A stretch of DNA of 34,736 bases, taken from positions 1-34,736 of the forward strand of contig CAZTTH010000037.1 in assembly GCA_964615975.1 (NCBI GenBank). Reading direction: 5' to 3'. Source of the DNA: CAZTTH01 sp964615975 (GTDB taxonomy: Bacteria; Verrucomicrobiota; Lentisphaeria; JABSQK01; JAJFLO01). The translations under genes and the position numbers were made by a program. The notes beneath the pieces were generated by a model. The model ran no database searches. It was not told where the DNA came from and was given only the letters and a program-made list of their open reading frames with translations. Below, piece by piece: positions 23,598-32,860 of the stretch. The first letter of the stretch is position 1, and each line of letters begins with the position of its first letter.

Positions 23598-23960
23598 TCA
23601 ACTGATGAAATCAGCATAATCCTCTTCGGTCATCAGCATGCCGATTTCATCCTTGCTGACATTGCGCATTTTACAAATCCAGCCTTGGTCTTCCGGAGAG
23701 GAATTGATCAGTTCAGGGTGGTTTTCAAGCTTGCTATTGATTTCGCAAATGGTTCCCGAAACAGGACTGAATACATCCGATGCCGCTTTCACGGATTCAA
23801 CCACGCAAAGGACATCTCCCTGGTCGAAATCTGTGTCCATTTCAGGTAATTCAACAAATGTGATATCCCCTAATTCCTTGGCGGCGTGAGCGGTTATCCC
23901 GATGATAACCAGATCGCCTTTTGTATCTACCCATTCATGCTCTTCTGTATAGCGCTTCAT
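23598..23960 (-). CDS. gcvH: Glycine cleavage system H protein
   Basis: A 120-residue lipoyl carrier that shuttles the methylamine group between P-, T- and L-proteins. It begins RYTEEHEWV and has GITAHAAKELGDITFVELPE, then the lipoylation site CVVESVKAASD with the lysine at residue 58, and SPVSGTICEIN. The length is slightly under the usual 125-130. The ATG at 23960 is preceded at seven bases by GGGG; another ATG six bases earlier would add two residues. It is the first gene of the gcv group. The T-protein gene gcvT is not in the window. I looked for a glycine riboswitch in the 134 bases upstream and saw none. Confidence 0.97.
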   Translation of the reverse strand: MKRYTEEHEWVDTKGDLVIIGITAHAAKELGDITFVELPEMDTDFDQGDVLCVVESVKAASDVFSPVSGTICEINSKLENHPELINSSPEDQGWICKMRNVSKDEIGMLMTEEDYADFIS

Positions 23961-24094
23961 TGACATTCCCCACTGCTAAATGTTTTTTGAATTGAATATG
24001 TTATTCTCATTTCTTTGAGTTCAATTTGCCTAAATCAAGGAGGACTGTTATATGCCCCGGTGATTATTGTCAAGCATCATTGATAATAAATCTT

Positions 24095-25489
24095 TTAATG
24101 CCAGGCGATCAGCGGATTAGGGAAGAGTCCGAAGAGGATGGTAAGGAAGATCGAAAGCAAAATGATGGCGCGAGAGGAAAAGTGAAGCGGATAAATCGGT
24201 TGCGGGAGAGCGGTAGATTCGTCGGATTGATAGAACAGGGAAATGAGCCTGAGATAGTAACCAGCGCCAATAACTGAAGCGATGATCGCGATGATGGCAA
24301 TCCCCAGGTAATGATTCTGCACGGCGATCAGGAGATATAAATATTTGGCAAAAAATCCGGCAAAAGGAGGAATTCCTGCCAGGGAGAGCAAGGCGACACT
24401 CAGGCCAAATGCCATGAAGGGATTTGCCTTCGCCAGTCCGCGCAAGGAATAGAGATCGTCAGTTTTTGTCTCCTTCTTGATCGCGATCAAAATCGCAAAG
24501 ACACCGATCAGCGCGATGACATAAGCCACACTGTAATACCACAGGGCGTTGATAGCCTGGCGATTGAGAACCAGAAGGCCGAGGAGTAAAAATCCGGCAT
24601 GACCAATGCTTGAATAAGCAAGCAGGCGCTTGAGGCTTCTCTGCTGCATCGCCAGGAGGTTGCCTCCGATCAGTGATAAAACGGCAATGGCGCCAATGAC
24701 CTCGTTCCATTGGATCGTCAAAAAGTTTAGTGAGGATGTAAACAGGCGGTAAAAGGCGGCAAATCCAGCAACCTTGGCGACCGTGATCATATAACAGGTA
24801 ATCAGTGTGGGTGCCCCCTGATAGACATCGGGTGACCAGAAATGAAAAGGAACGACCGCCACTTTGGCGGCAAATCCAATCAGGATGAGGAGAGTGCCTA
24901 GCATAATCAATGTCGAATGGGTTACCGCTGAATGGGTCAACGTATTTTGAATCACGCTGAGGTGCAGGCTGCCAGTGGCGCCATAAATCAGGGCAATGCC
25001 AAACAATAGAAATGGACTGGCAAAGGAACCGGTGAGGAAATACTTCAATGCCGCTTCGTTGGAACTCAAATGATTTTTTTTGCTGCCGGCCAGGATGTAG
25101 AGGGGGATGGAAACTATTTCTACTCCCAAATACAGCATTGCCATGTGACCATACGAGACTAGACATATCCCCCCCACCAGGGTGAAGATCATCAGTCCGA
25201 GAATGTCGGCTACTGGCGCGGTGCCAGATGGGTAATAGTCATAGGCAAGGAGAAATATCAACAGGGTGGCGATTATCAAAATGGCGGAAAACGCGACGGC
25301 AAAGTTATCGAAGATCACCATTTCATGATAATACGAATGCGATTGATTCCACTCTGGACGGAGGGCGGCCAGGGCAGTCAGCAGACCAATCCAGGTTATG
25401 ACCAGGGATGCGGTCTGGCGTCGGGGCTGCAAGGCGCCAAAGAGCAAGGTGCCCATGCCTAGAAATGAGATAATGATGAGGGTAATCAT
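24095..25489 (-). CDS. nuoN: NADH-quinone oxidoreductase subunit N
   Basis: A 464-residue antiporter-like membrane subunit of complex I with about 14 helices. Family marks include YLGVEIVSIPLYIL with the conserved glutamate, KYFLTGSFASPFLLFGIAL, the FAAKVAVVPFHFWSPDVYQGAP segment with its lysine, LLAYSSIGHAGFLLLG, and GIPPFAGFFAKYLYL. These carry the proton path in the membrane arm. The gene ends the nuo cluster and starts two bases after the nuoM stop. It is slightly shorter than the E. coli subunit (485). Confidence 0.96.
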   Translation of the reverse strand: MITLIIISFLGMGTLLFGALQPRRQTASLVITWIGLLTALAALRPEWNQSHSYYHEMVIFDNFAVAFSAILIIATLLIFLLAYDYYPSGTAPVADILGLMIFTLVGGICLVSYGHMAMLYLGVEIVSIPLYILAGSKKNHLSSNEAALKYFLTGSFASPFLLFGIALIYGATGSLHLSVIQNTLTHSAVTHSTLIMLGTLLILIGFAAKVAVVPFHFWSPDVYQGAPTLITCYMITVAKVAGFAAFYRLFTSSLNFLTIQWNEVIGAIAVLSLIGGNLLAMQQRSLKRLLAYSSIGHAGFLLLGLLVLNRQAINALWYYSVAYVIALIGVFAILIAIKKETKTDDLYSLRGLAKANPFMAFGLSVALLSLAGIPPFAGFFAKYLYLLIAVQNHYLGIAIIAIIASVIGAGYYLRLISLFYQSDESTALPQPIYPLHFSSRAIILLSIFLTILFGLFPNPLIAWH

Positions 25490-25491
25490 GG

Positions 25492-26925
25492 TTATAGGTG
25501 CTGCAGAATTTCCAGGATGCTCGCTTCGGTTAAGTTCAACAACGGCTGTGGGTATACACCCAGCGCAATCACCAGTGCCGCTACAGGAAGTAAGATGAGG
25601 ATTTCCCGGGGTTCCAGATCGATAAATTTCGCGGTAAGTGTAGTGGTTTCACCCAACATGGTTCGCTGATACATACGCAACAAATACACCGCGCCAAGAA
25701 TTACGGAGATTCCCGCGACTGCTGCCAATATGTGATGAACTTGGAAAATGCTGTTTAACAACAGGAATTCTCCGACGAATCCATTGGTTAACGGCAGTGC
25801 CATGCTGCCCAATACGATGATCATGAAACAGGCGGCAAAAACCGGCGACTTCTTCCTGATCCCGCCACATTGATTCAGATCATAAGTTTGGGTTCGTGAA
25901 AAAATTATTTCGGCGGCGTAAAATAACCCGAAGACATTAATCCCATGTGCCACCATTTGCAGCAGCGCCCCCTGCAAGCCCTGCAGCGACAGCGTAAAAA
26001 TACCGGCGGTAATCAACCCGACGTGGGCCAAAGATGAGTAGGCGAAAAGGGTTTTGAGATGATCCTGACTGAGCGCGATCCATGAACCATAAACCACGCC
26101 GGTAATCGCCAGTATCAATATCACCTTCGACCAATCCAGAAGGGCGAGTGGAACAATCGGCAGCAGCCACCGAATCAATCCATATAATCCCATTTTCAGT
26201 AATAAGCCAGCCAGTAACATCGTCCCCGCAGTTGGTGCCTGAGTATAGGTTTGCGGCTGCCAGGTATGCAATGGAAACACAGGGATTTTTATCGCGAAAG
26301 CAATGAAAAAAGCCCAAAAAAGCCATCGTTGTTCCTGTGCCGATAAATGAACGCTGTAAAAATTACTGATGGCAAAACTTTTTAAGGGAGAATGCAGATA
26401 TAAATAGAGGATACCGATTAACATGAACAAGCTACCAAGCAGGGTATAAAGGAAGAACTTGAGCGTTGTCCGGTGGCGATGATCCCCGCCCCACTTCAAC
26501 ATCATGAAAAAAATCGGAATCAAGGTCATTTCCCAGAATACATAGAAGAGAAAGGCATCCCGGGCGAGAAAAACGCCAATCAATGCGGTTTGCGTCAGCA
26601 ACAGGAGAAAATAAAAGCTGGGACAGGAAAGCTTGTGATCTTCTTTTACACTGATGACAATGAGCATACAGAGTAGATTGGTCAACAACACCAGCAATAA
26701 GCTGATGCCATCGATATCCAGTGAAAAATGAATGCCGAAATCAGCAATCCATGGGATGTCCACCCGTAAGGAATCGGCGGCACCATGGGGAAAAAGATAC
26801 GCGATTTTCGCCGCAATGACCAGTTGCATGACGGTTGCAAGGATGGTGAGCGGACGGCTGAGCGGCCCGCTGCCCAGTACGGCAAATGCTGAAATTAATG
26901 GAACTAAGAGGAGATATAATGTCAT
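25492..26925 (-). CDS. nuoM: NADH-quinone oxidoreductase subunit M
   Basis: A 477-residue multi-helix subunit of the complex I membrane arm and a proton channel of the antiporter family. It contains FYVFWEMTLIPIFFMMLKWG with the essential glutamate, FAIKIPVFPLHTWQPQTYTQAP with the essential lysine, FAYSSLAHVGLITAGIF, and MALPLTNGFVGEFLLL. Length is a little under the E. coli protein (509). It lies 112 bases after nuoL, one of two non-overlapping gaps in this cluster, and two bases before nuoN. The ribosome binding site is weak. Confidence 0.97.
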   Translation of the reverse strand: MTLYLLLVPLISAFAVLGSGPLSRPLTILATVMQLVIAAKIAYLFPHGAADSLRVDIPWIADFGIHFSLDIDGISLLLVLLTNLLCMLIVISVKEDHKLSCPSFYFLLLLTQTALIGVFLARDAFLFYVFWEMTLIPIFFMMLKWGGDHRHRTTLKFFLYTLLGSLFMLIGILYLYLHSPLKSFAISNFYSVHLSAQEQRWLFWAFFIAFAIKIPVFPLHTWQPQTYTQAPTAGTMLLAGLLLKMGLYGLIRWLLPIVPLALLDWSKVILILAITGVVYGSWIALSQDHLKTLFAYSSLAHVGLITAGIFTLSLQGLQGALLQMVAHGINVFGLFYAAEIIFSRTQTYDLNQCGGIRKKSPVFAACFMIIVLGSMALPLTNGFVGEFLLLNSIFQVHHILAAVAGISVILGAVYLLRMYQRTMLGETTTLTAKFIDLEPREILILLPVAALVIALGVYPQPLLNLTEASILEILQHL

Positions 26926-27037
26926 GATTTATTGCAACTCGTTTCGATTAGCACATTTGAACAGTTTATCAGGTCAAAGAGAATTTTATTATCCATTGGT
27001 GATCTTTGGTTGAAAACAACTTCAAGGGAGCAATCGG

Positions 27038-28960
27038 TTACTGAGAAAAAAATTGCAGCGCCAGGATTGCCAGGACACTGAGCACCATAATAAACAGATA
27101 GAATCCCTGATTGCCGGTTTGCACATAACGCATTTGAGAACCCAACCCCCAAGGCAACCCTCCAATCCAGTTAACCACACCATCGAATAAACCGCGATCA
27201 ACAAATGAACCGAGAAACTGTGAGCATCCCCGCACCGGTTTTACGACTAAACCATCGTAAATTTCATCAATGTAAAATTTTTTAGAAGCCAAGGCAACCA
27301 TGAAGTTGCGCCCGGAATCGGTGGTGGCAGAAGATTTTATCCCGGCATATTTTTTCCAGCAAAGAAGAATTACACCGACAATAAGCACAAGTGTGCCGCC
27401 CAGCAATGCCAATTTAATGCCATGATCGAGATGTCCTGTGGGCATCGGCACCGATGGCTTCAACCACTGTTGCAGCCAATGATTTCCCCCCATCTGCGGG
27501 GGCAAACCAAGAATCCCGCCCGCACTCGAGAGGACCGCCAGTATCAGGAGCGGAATCGTCATTGTCCGGGGAGATTCATGAAGCTTGCCAGTGTCGGAAG
27601 AACTGCGATTTTCACCCCAAAAGGTCAGGAAAAAAAGTCGGAACATGTAAAACACCGTTAACAGGGAAATCCCAATCACCACCCCTCCTGCCAGGGGATT
27701 ATGACTGAATGCCGCCACGATAATTTCGTCCTTGGAAAAAAATCCGGCAAAAGGCGGGATCCCGGCGATGGCAAGGGTGGCGATGAGAAAAGTCCAGTAA
27801 GTGATCGGCAAAGCCTTCCGCAAACCGCCCATGCGCCTGATGTCCTGCTCGCCATGCAATCCATGGATGACGCTGCCCGCTCCCAGGAACAGCAAGGCCT
27901 TGAAAAATGCGTGGGTGATCAGGTGAAATAGCGCGGTCATATAGGCCCCTGCTCCCAATGCGACGACCATCAATCCCAATTGGCTGACGGTAGAATAAGC
28001 CAATACTTTCTTGATATCATTCTGTGCGGTCGCAATCATTGCCGCGAGCAGCGAAGTAGCCAATCCGACAATGAGAATCACCTGCAATGCCTGAGGTGCC
28101 AGGGAAAAGATGACATGCGATCTGGCGACCAGATAAATTCCAGCAGTTACCATGGTAGCGGCATGGATCAAGGCAGACACTGGAGTCGGCCCCGCCATGG
28201 CATCCGGCAGCCAGGTAAAAAGTGGTATCTGCGCGCTTTTACCAGTGGCGGCAAAAAACAACAAAAGGGCGATCGCCAAGAGCGTTGGATCCCCGATTGC
28301 ATAGGTTTGCGCTTGCGAAAACACGGTCGCGTAATCGATGGCGCCAAACTTTTCCAGCATAAGAAACATTCCCAGCAACATGCCCAGATCACCAATCCGA
28401 TTCATGATGAACGCCTTTTTGGCCGCATCGTTGAAGCTCTGGTTGCGATACCAGAAGCCGATCAATAAATACGAACATAGGCCGACTCCCTCCCAGCCAA
28501 TAAACAAAATGAGATAATTCGCGCCTAAAACCAATATGGACATGAAAAAGATAAACAAATTCAAATACGCGAAAAACCGATTAAACTCCTCATCGTCATG
28601 CATGTAGCCCAGTGAATACACATGAATGAGGAAGCCCACACCGGTGACCACCAACATCATGAGGAGCGATAAAGGATCAAGAAGAAATTGAAAAGAGACC
28701 TTGAAATTACCGACCGCGAACCAATCCGCTAAATGCACGATTTGAGAGCCGGCCGTGCTGCCAGCTCTTAATTGGTGATAAAACAGGACGCTTGAAATCA
28801 CAAAAGCTCCCAATACTGTCCCCACCGCCAGGGAGCCAGCCATCATTTTAGGCATCCTTTGGCGGCCGCAAAAATTAATCACAAAACCACATAATGGCAG
28901 CCCGAGAATGGCGGCCACCATTATGGCAGTGGGAGAAGGTAGTAAGATGAGATTGGACAT
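27038..28960 (-). CDS. nuoL: NADH-quinone oxidoreductase subunit L
   Basis: A 640-residue membrane subunit at the far end of the proton-pumping arm. It shows YLILFIGWEGVGLCSYLLIGFW, TGKSAQIPLFTWLPDAMAGPTPVSALIHAATMV, VLAYSTVSQLGLMVVALG and GIPPFAGFFSKDEII, all standard for NuoL. A long C-terminal part, expected to include the lateral helix, ends in a final membrane segment. Length fits the family. A 182-base stretch without a gene separates it from nuoK upstream, and 112 bases from nuoM downstream. Confidence 0.97.
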   Translation of the reverse strand: MSNLILLPSPTAIMVAAILGLPLCGFVINFCGRQRMPKMMAGSLAVGTVLGAFVISSVLFYHQLRAGSTAGSQIVHLADWFAVGNFKVSFQFLLDPLSLLMMLVVTGVGFLIHVYSLGYMHDDEEFNRFFAYLNLFIFFMSILVLGANYLILFIGWEGVGLCSYLLIGFWYRNQSFNDAAKKAFIMNRIGDLGMLLGMFLMLEKFGAIDYATVFSQAQTYAIGDPTLLAIALLLFFAATGKSAQIPLFTWLPDAMAGPTPVSALIHAATMVTAGIYLVARSHVIFSLAPQALQVILIVGLATSLLAAMIATAQNDIKKVLAYSTVSQLGLMVVALGAGAYMTALFHLITHAFFKALLFLGAGSVIHGLHGEQDIRRMGGLRKALPITYWTFLIATLAIAGIPPFAGFFSKDEIIVAAFSHNPLAGGVVIGISLLTVFYMFRLFFLTFWGENRSSSDTGKLHESPRTMTIPLLILAVLSSAGGILGLPPQMGGNHWLQQWLKPSVPMPTGHLDHGIKLALLGGTLVLIVGVILLCWKKYAGIKSSATTDSGRNFMVALASKKFYIDEIYDGLVVKPVRGCSQFLGSFVDRGLFDGVVNWIGGLPWGLGSQMRYVQTGNQGFYLFIMVLSVLAILALQFFSQ

Positions 28961-29142
28961 GCGTTAATGGCTCTGATTATTACTTTAGGGTAAAGGGTAA
29001 AGCCAGAACGAAAACCCGAAATCTCTTATTGGGATCGCGGGAATGGAATGTCGGATTCCACTCCTGAATACCGGCTATGTCAGTTACATTCATCATTAAA
29101 AATTTGTTGCAGTTTAGGTTCAGGTTGGGTTCGATTGCCAGA

Positions 29143-29460
29143 TTACCACTTTAATTGATTTAGTGCTTCGATATCGACGGATTTGGTATTGCGATAAATC
29201 ATTACCAATAGTGCCAGACCGATGGAAACTTCAGCGGCGGCCACCACCATGATGAAGAAGACCAGAATTTGACCGGCGGCATCGCCGTGATAGCGGGAAA
29301 AAGCGGCCAGCAACAGGTTCACCGCGTTGAGCATCAGTTCGATCCCCATCAGGCAGATAATGGCATTACGGCGCAGGATTACTCCCAGAATGCCGATGAC
29401 GAAAACGATCGAACTCAAGGTTAGGTACCATTCAATTGGAATTACATTGGTGATATCCAT
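29143..29460 (-). CDS. nuoK: NADH-quinone oxidoreductase subunit K
   Basis: A 105-residue three-helix membrane subunit. The conserved glutamates lie in ICLMGIELMLNAVNLL and VVAAAEVSIGLALLVMIYR, both needed for proton movement. The ATG at 29460 gives the normal family length; a longer upstream frame starting at 29559 would add 33 residues of hydrophilic sequence that overlap nuoJ and have no counterpart in the family. It starts ten bases after the nuoJ stop. Confidence 0.96.
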   Translation of the reverse strand: MDITNVIPIEWYLTLSSIVFVIGILGVILRRNAIICLMGIELMLNAVNLLLAAFSRYHGDAAGQILVFFIMVVAAAEVSIGLALLVMIYRNTKSVDIEALNQLKW

Positions 29461-29470
29461 GGTGATATGG

Positions 29471-29968
29471 TCAGCCGCTTTTTTTTGCCAATAAGACTGC
29501 TCCCGCCATTGCCGAGAGAAACAGAACCGACGTGATTTCAAATGGCAATAAATAGTCACGAAACAGGGTTAGTCCCAAATTCTTCACCTCGCCAATCGAA
29601 GCATTGACTGTGGTCATTTCCGGAAACAGAAATTGGGGAGAATTAAATGCCATTAACAAGACGATTAACAGCATACCACCGGTTACAATTCCGGCAATGA
29701 TCATGGCAACCGATTTGCCGATTTCACGACCGCTGTGAAGATCCAGAAGCATGATCACGAAGAGGAATAAAACCATGATCGCGCCCGCATAGACAATCAG
29801 ATTGACCGCCGCCAGAAAATGAGCGGAAAGCAATACGTAATGCCCGGAAATGGAAAAGAAACAAACCACCAGGCTCAAGACGCTGTAGATCGGGCTGCGC
29901 GCAAACACCACCATCAGGCCGCTGATAACGGTTAATGCCGCCAAGGCTAAAAATAAGTAATTAAGCAT
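29471..29968 (-). CDS. nuoJ: NADH-quinone oxidoreductase subunit J
   Basis: A 165-residue membrane subunit with five helices, beginning MLNYLFLALAALTV. It has the family motifs SPIYSVLSLVVCFFSISGHYVLL and FLAAVNLIVYAGAIMVLFLFVIMLLD, where a pi-bulge helix sits. The start at 29968 was chosen because it gives the canonical N terminus; the longer frame to 30073 would overlap nuoI by 92 bases and add a hydrophilic tail. The tail of the protein reads LFLSAMAGAVLLAKK as expected. Confidence 0.96.
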   Translation of the reverse strand: MLNYLFLALAALTVISGLMVVFARSPIYSVLSLVVCFFSISGHYVLLSAHFLAAVNLIVYAGAIMVLFLFVIMLLDLHSGREIGKSVAMIIAGIVTGGMLLIVLLMAFNSPQFLFPEMTTVNASIGEVKNLGLTLFRDYLLPFEITSVLFLSAMAGAVLLAKKSG

Positions 29969-29981
29969 ATTAAAAAAACAT

Positions 29982-30509
29982 TTAATTGGTTTTATTACGT
30001 TGGGTGATGTCAATCCGCTGATCGACCGATTCAACCAGCCGATCTTTGCCAAAAATGAAATCCTGTCGGTCATAATCGGTAAAGACCAATCGATCAGTCA
30101 AATAGATGGCTTCCTTCGGACAGGCCTCCTCGCATAACCCGCAGAAAATGCAGCGCAACATGTTGATTTCATACTTAATCGCGTACTTCTCCTCGCGATA
30201 AAGATTTTCTTCGCCGGGTTGGCGCTCGGCAGCATCCATGGTGATGGCTTCGGCGGGACAAGCGACTGCACACAAGCCGCAGGCAGTACAACGTTCGGCG
30301 CCATTATCATCCCGCTTGAGAACATGCAGTCCACGATAGACACTACTGAAATGACGCTGTTTCTCCGGATACTGCACCGTGGCTTTGCGGCGAAATAAAT
30401 GGCGGATGGTGATCAGCATTCCTGAGACGATGGCGGGAAGATAAAGGCGCTCCCACCAGGTCATCTGCTTTTGCGTCACTGTTTTTGCGCGTTTGGTCAA
30501 CAATTGCAT
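29982..30509 (-). CDS. nuoI: NADH-quinone oxidoreductase subunit I
   Basis: A 175-residue ferredoxin-like subunit that holds clusters N6a and N6b at the foot of the peripheral arm. Two complete 4Fe-4S motifs are visible: CTACGLCAVACP and CIFCGLCEEACP. The N terminus has the amphipathic stretch that lies on the membrane (LPAIVSGMLITIRHLF). It begins seven bases after nuoH and ends 13 bases before nuoJ. An internal methionine (MTWWERLYLP, residue 16) could be an alternative start. Confidence 0.96.
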   Translation of the reverse strand: MQLLTKRAKTVTQKQMTWWERLYLPAIVSGMLITIRHLFRRKATVQYPEKQRHFSSVYRGLHVLKRDDNGAERCTACGLCAVACPAEAITMDAAERQPGEENLYREEKYAIKYEINMLRCIFCGLCEEACPKEAIYLTDRLVFTDYDRQDFIFGKDRLVESVDQRIDITQRNKTN

Positions 30510-30516
30510 TATAATC

Positions 30517-31551
30517 TCAGAATAGTTTGCTTTTAAAAAATATGAAACAACCGGTTAAGATGATGTTGGCAAATGCCAGCGGCATCAGGATCCGCCAACC
30601 TAGATGCATTAACTGATCATAACGAAACCGGGGAATTGTCCAGCGCACCCACATGAAGAAAAAGATGAAACAAAAGATTTTGCCGAAGAAGATAGAGGCG
30701 CCCAAAAGTGTTTGCAAATTAGGCGACAGACCGAGTTGATCAAGAAAAGGAAAATGGTATCCGCCAAAATATAGTGACGCCATGAGCGCGGATGAAATAA
30801 ACATGTTGATGTACTCCGCGAACAAGTATAATCCCAGTTTCATGCTGCTGTATTCGGTATGATATCCGCCCACCAGCTCGGTTTCGCACTCCGGCAAATC
30901 GAAGGGCGTGCGATTGCATTCCGCGAATGCGCAGATGAGAAAAATAAGAAACCCCAGTGGCTGATAGAAAATATTCCAACCCCAACCGTGCTGCTGCTCG
31001 ACAATATCTTTCAGACTCAGGGATCCGGTCAGCATCAATACTCCGATCACTGCCATTCCCATCGCCAGTTCGTAACTGATCATTTGCGATGATGCCCGCA
31101 CCGCTCCCAATAACGAGTATTTATTGTTCGATGCCCAACCGCCGATCATAATGCCATACACCCCCAACGACACCACCCCCAAAAGATATAGGATACCAAT
31201 ATTCAAATCCGCGATCTGCAACGAGATTTCCCGGCCAAACAAATGCAGGGTGTCACCCCAGGGAATAACGACCCCGGTCATGCAGGCCGTCATCATGGCG
31301 ATGCAGGGACCGAGAATGAACAGGCTCCGGTCGGAGGTATTGGGTATAATCTCTTCTTTGAAAAACATTTTGATCCCATCGACAATCGGTTGCAATATCC
31401 CCCATGGACCAGCGCGATTGGGGCCGATGCGATCCTGGAGAAAGGCGGCGACTTTCCGTTCAGAAAACGTGGTATAGGCGGCGATCAGCATGGTCAATCC
31501 GAATACCACCAGAATCAATACGATTTTGTCGATGACGAGAAATATTTCCAT
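30517..31551 (-). CDS. nuoH: NADH-quinone oxidoreductase subunit H
   Basis: A 344-residue membrane subunit that forms much of the quinone chamber. Conserved motifs are RIGPNRAGPWGILQP, DGIKMFFKEE, SQMISYELAMG and FDLPECETELVGGYHTEYSS. The last has C-E-T in place of the more common A-E-A, with the key acidic residues kept. An in-frame TTG six bases upstream is possible, but the ATG at 31551 starts the normal N terminus (MEIFLVIDK). It lies six bases after the nuoG stop. Confidence 0.97.
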   Translation of the reverse strand: MEIFLVIDKIVLILVVFGLTMLIAAYTTFSERKVAAFLQDRIGPNRAGPWGILQPIVDGIKMFFKEEIIPNTSDRSLFILGPCIAMMTACMTGVVIPWGDTLHLFGREISLQIADLNIGILYLLGVVSLGVYGIMIGGWASNNKYSLLGAVRASSQMISYELAMGMAVIGVLMLTGSLSLKDIVEQQHGWGWNIFYQPLGFLIFLICAFAECNRTPFDLPECETELVGGYHTEYSSMKLGLYLFAEYINMFISSALMASLYFGGYHFPFLDQLGLSPNLQTLLGASIFFGKIFCFIFFFMWVRWTIPRFRYDQLMHLGWRILMPLAFANIILTGCFIFFKSKLF

Positions 31552-31557
31552 AACCAA

Positions 31558-32496
31558 TTACTGCTTCTGGGGCGGGGGATTGATTTTTTTTTCAGACTTG
31601 TTCTGGGAGATGACGGAATGCCGGGATATTCGCGTCGGCCCTTCGATGACCCAGTCGCTGGTCTGCTTTTTGTCGAATCGGCAGGTATTACAGATAAAGG
31701 CATCGAGTTCGCCCCATTGATCTTTGCGGCCGGTGACCCGGAGGACGGTTTCCCCTTGATACCAGAGTACCACCTTGCCGCAGCATTTACCGCAGGTGCG
31801 ATGTGCGTTCATCGGTTTGGTAAACCATACCCTGCTTTTGAAGCGAAAGGTCTTGTCAGTCAACGCTCCAACCGGACAGACATCGATCATATTGCCGGAG
31901 AAGTCACTGTCAATCGCTTTTTGGATGTAGGTGCTGATCTCGGAGGCTTCACCCCGATTGATCACCCCGTGTACCCGTTGATCGGTCAATTGATCCGCCA
32001 CCATGGTGCAACGATAACACAATATGCAGCGATTCATGTGGAGCTTGATTTTGTCGCCAATATCAATCGGCGCAAAAGTGCGGCGGGGAAATTCGTTGCG
32101 GGTTTGCTCGGCGCCATGCTCATAGGACAGGTCTTGTAAATGACATTCTCCCGCTTGATCGCAAATCGGACAGTCCAATGGGTGGTTGATAAGGAGAAAT
32201 TCCACGACTCCCTTGCGCGCTTCCAACACCTCTGAACTGGTGGTGTTTTCCACCACCATCCCATCCTGAACCGGGGTGCAGCAGGAAGCCACTAATTTGG
32301 ACATTGGTCGTGGGTCTTTAGTCGATCCCTGCGCGACGCGCACCAAGCACACCCGGCACTTACCGCCACTGCCATCTAGTTTTGAATAATAGCACATCGC
32401 CGGCGGTACGTTTTTGCCAATCTTTCGGGCAGCTTCCAGGATCATCGTGCCATCTTCGACATCGACACTGATTCCATCTATGGTTACCTTGGCCAT
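31558..32496 (-). CDS. nuoG: NADH-quinone oxidoreductase subunit G, short form
   Basis: A 312-residue iron-sulfur subunit of the peripheral arm. It contains the 2Fe-2S motif (CYYSKLDGSGGKCRVC, later C in ASCCTP), the His-Cys3 motif HPLDCPICDQAGEC, the 4Fe-4S motif CILCYRCTM ... CPVGAL, and the start of the molybdopterin-type Fe4S4 segment CGKCCGKV ... CNTCRF. It ends soon after, at RHSVISQNKSEKK. E. coli NuoG has about 900 residues; the large molybdopterin-oxidoreductase-like domain is absent. I recall that short NuoG forms of this type occur in Bacteroidetes and PVC bacteria, so this is probably a natural end and not a truncation. The start is trimmed to the ATG at 32496 (MAKVTIDG), where homology begins. 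It heads the nuo cluster. Confidence 0.93.
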   Translation of the reverse strand: MAKVTIDGISVDVEDGTMILEAARKIGKNVPPAMCYYSKLDGSGGKCRVCLVRVAQGSTKDPRPMSKLVASCCTPVQDGMVVENTTSSEVLEARKGVVEFLLINHPLDCPICDQAGECHLQDLSYEHGAEQTRNEFPRRTFAPIDIGDKIKLHMNRCILCYRCTMVADQLTDQRVHGVINRGEASEISTYIQKAIDSDFSGNMIDVCPVGALTDKTFRFKSRVWFTKPMNAHRTCGKCCGKVVLWYQGETVLRVTGRKDQWGELDAFICNTCRFDKKQTSDWVIEGPTRISRHSVISQNKSEKKINPPPQKQ

Positions 32497-32860
32497 TTTT
32501 GTATGAAATAGGAATAGTAGAGATTTTAAATTGTTTCGGTTCTCGTGAATAAACGATAACGGATTCAGGCTTTGAAGACATTCGCGATCAATCGTCTTAA
32601 CCTTTGGATCCAATCATTGACAACTAAAACGGATATCTGTTTTGCTCAAATGTTGTCAGATGAAAAACGTTTACTTTAACATGATCCAGAGCAAATGCGC
32701 TAGGATATCAAGTTAATTTTTATCAGATTCAAATGCTGTGCTTAAATATAAATTACAGATTGCAAAGTAGTAATTCGTTTTTATATTGCTTGCCACTTTG
32801 TATGAACAAATAAAAAACATGGTTTTGGTAATATTCCAGCCCAGAATTCAAAGGATTCAC
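32497..32860. other. Divergent regulatory region between nuoG and rpsO
   Basis: These 364 AT-rich bases separate two genes that point away from each other, so they should hold both promoters. One candidate for the rpsO side is listed. In-frame upstream methionines could lengthen nuoG by up to 39 residues and rpsO by 25, but those extensions have no family counterpart. No repeat or RNA element stands out. Confidence 0.4.
32760..32787 (+). promoter_or_regulatory. Candidate promoter of rpsO
   Basis: TTGCAA at 32760-32765, a 16-base spacer, and TATATT at 32782-32787 match the sigma-70 boxes at 4 of 6 and 5 of 6 positions. It would leave a leader of roughly 65-70 bases before the rpsO ATG, a length suitable for S15 autoregulation, though I did not identify the regulatory fold. 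Confidence 0.35.

Noticed and set aside
23961..24094. Glycine riboswitch upstream of gcvH
   Set aside because: The stretch is only 134 bases, AT-rich, and shows none of the paired aptamer motifs.
31243..32139. Long plus-strand open frame (298 codons) opposite nuoG and nuoH
   Set aside because: It is the antisense shadow of two well-supported complex I genes and its translation resembles no protein family.
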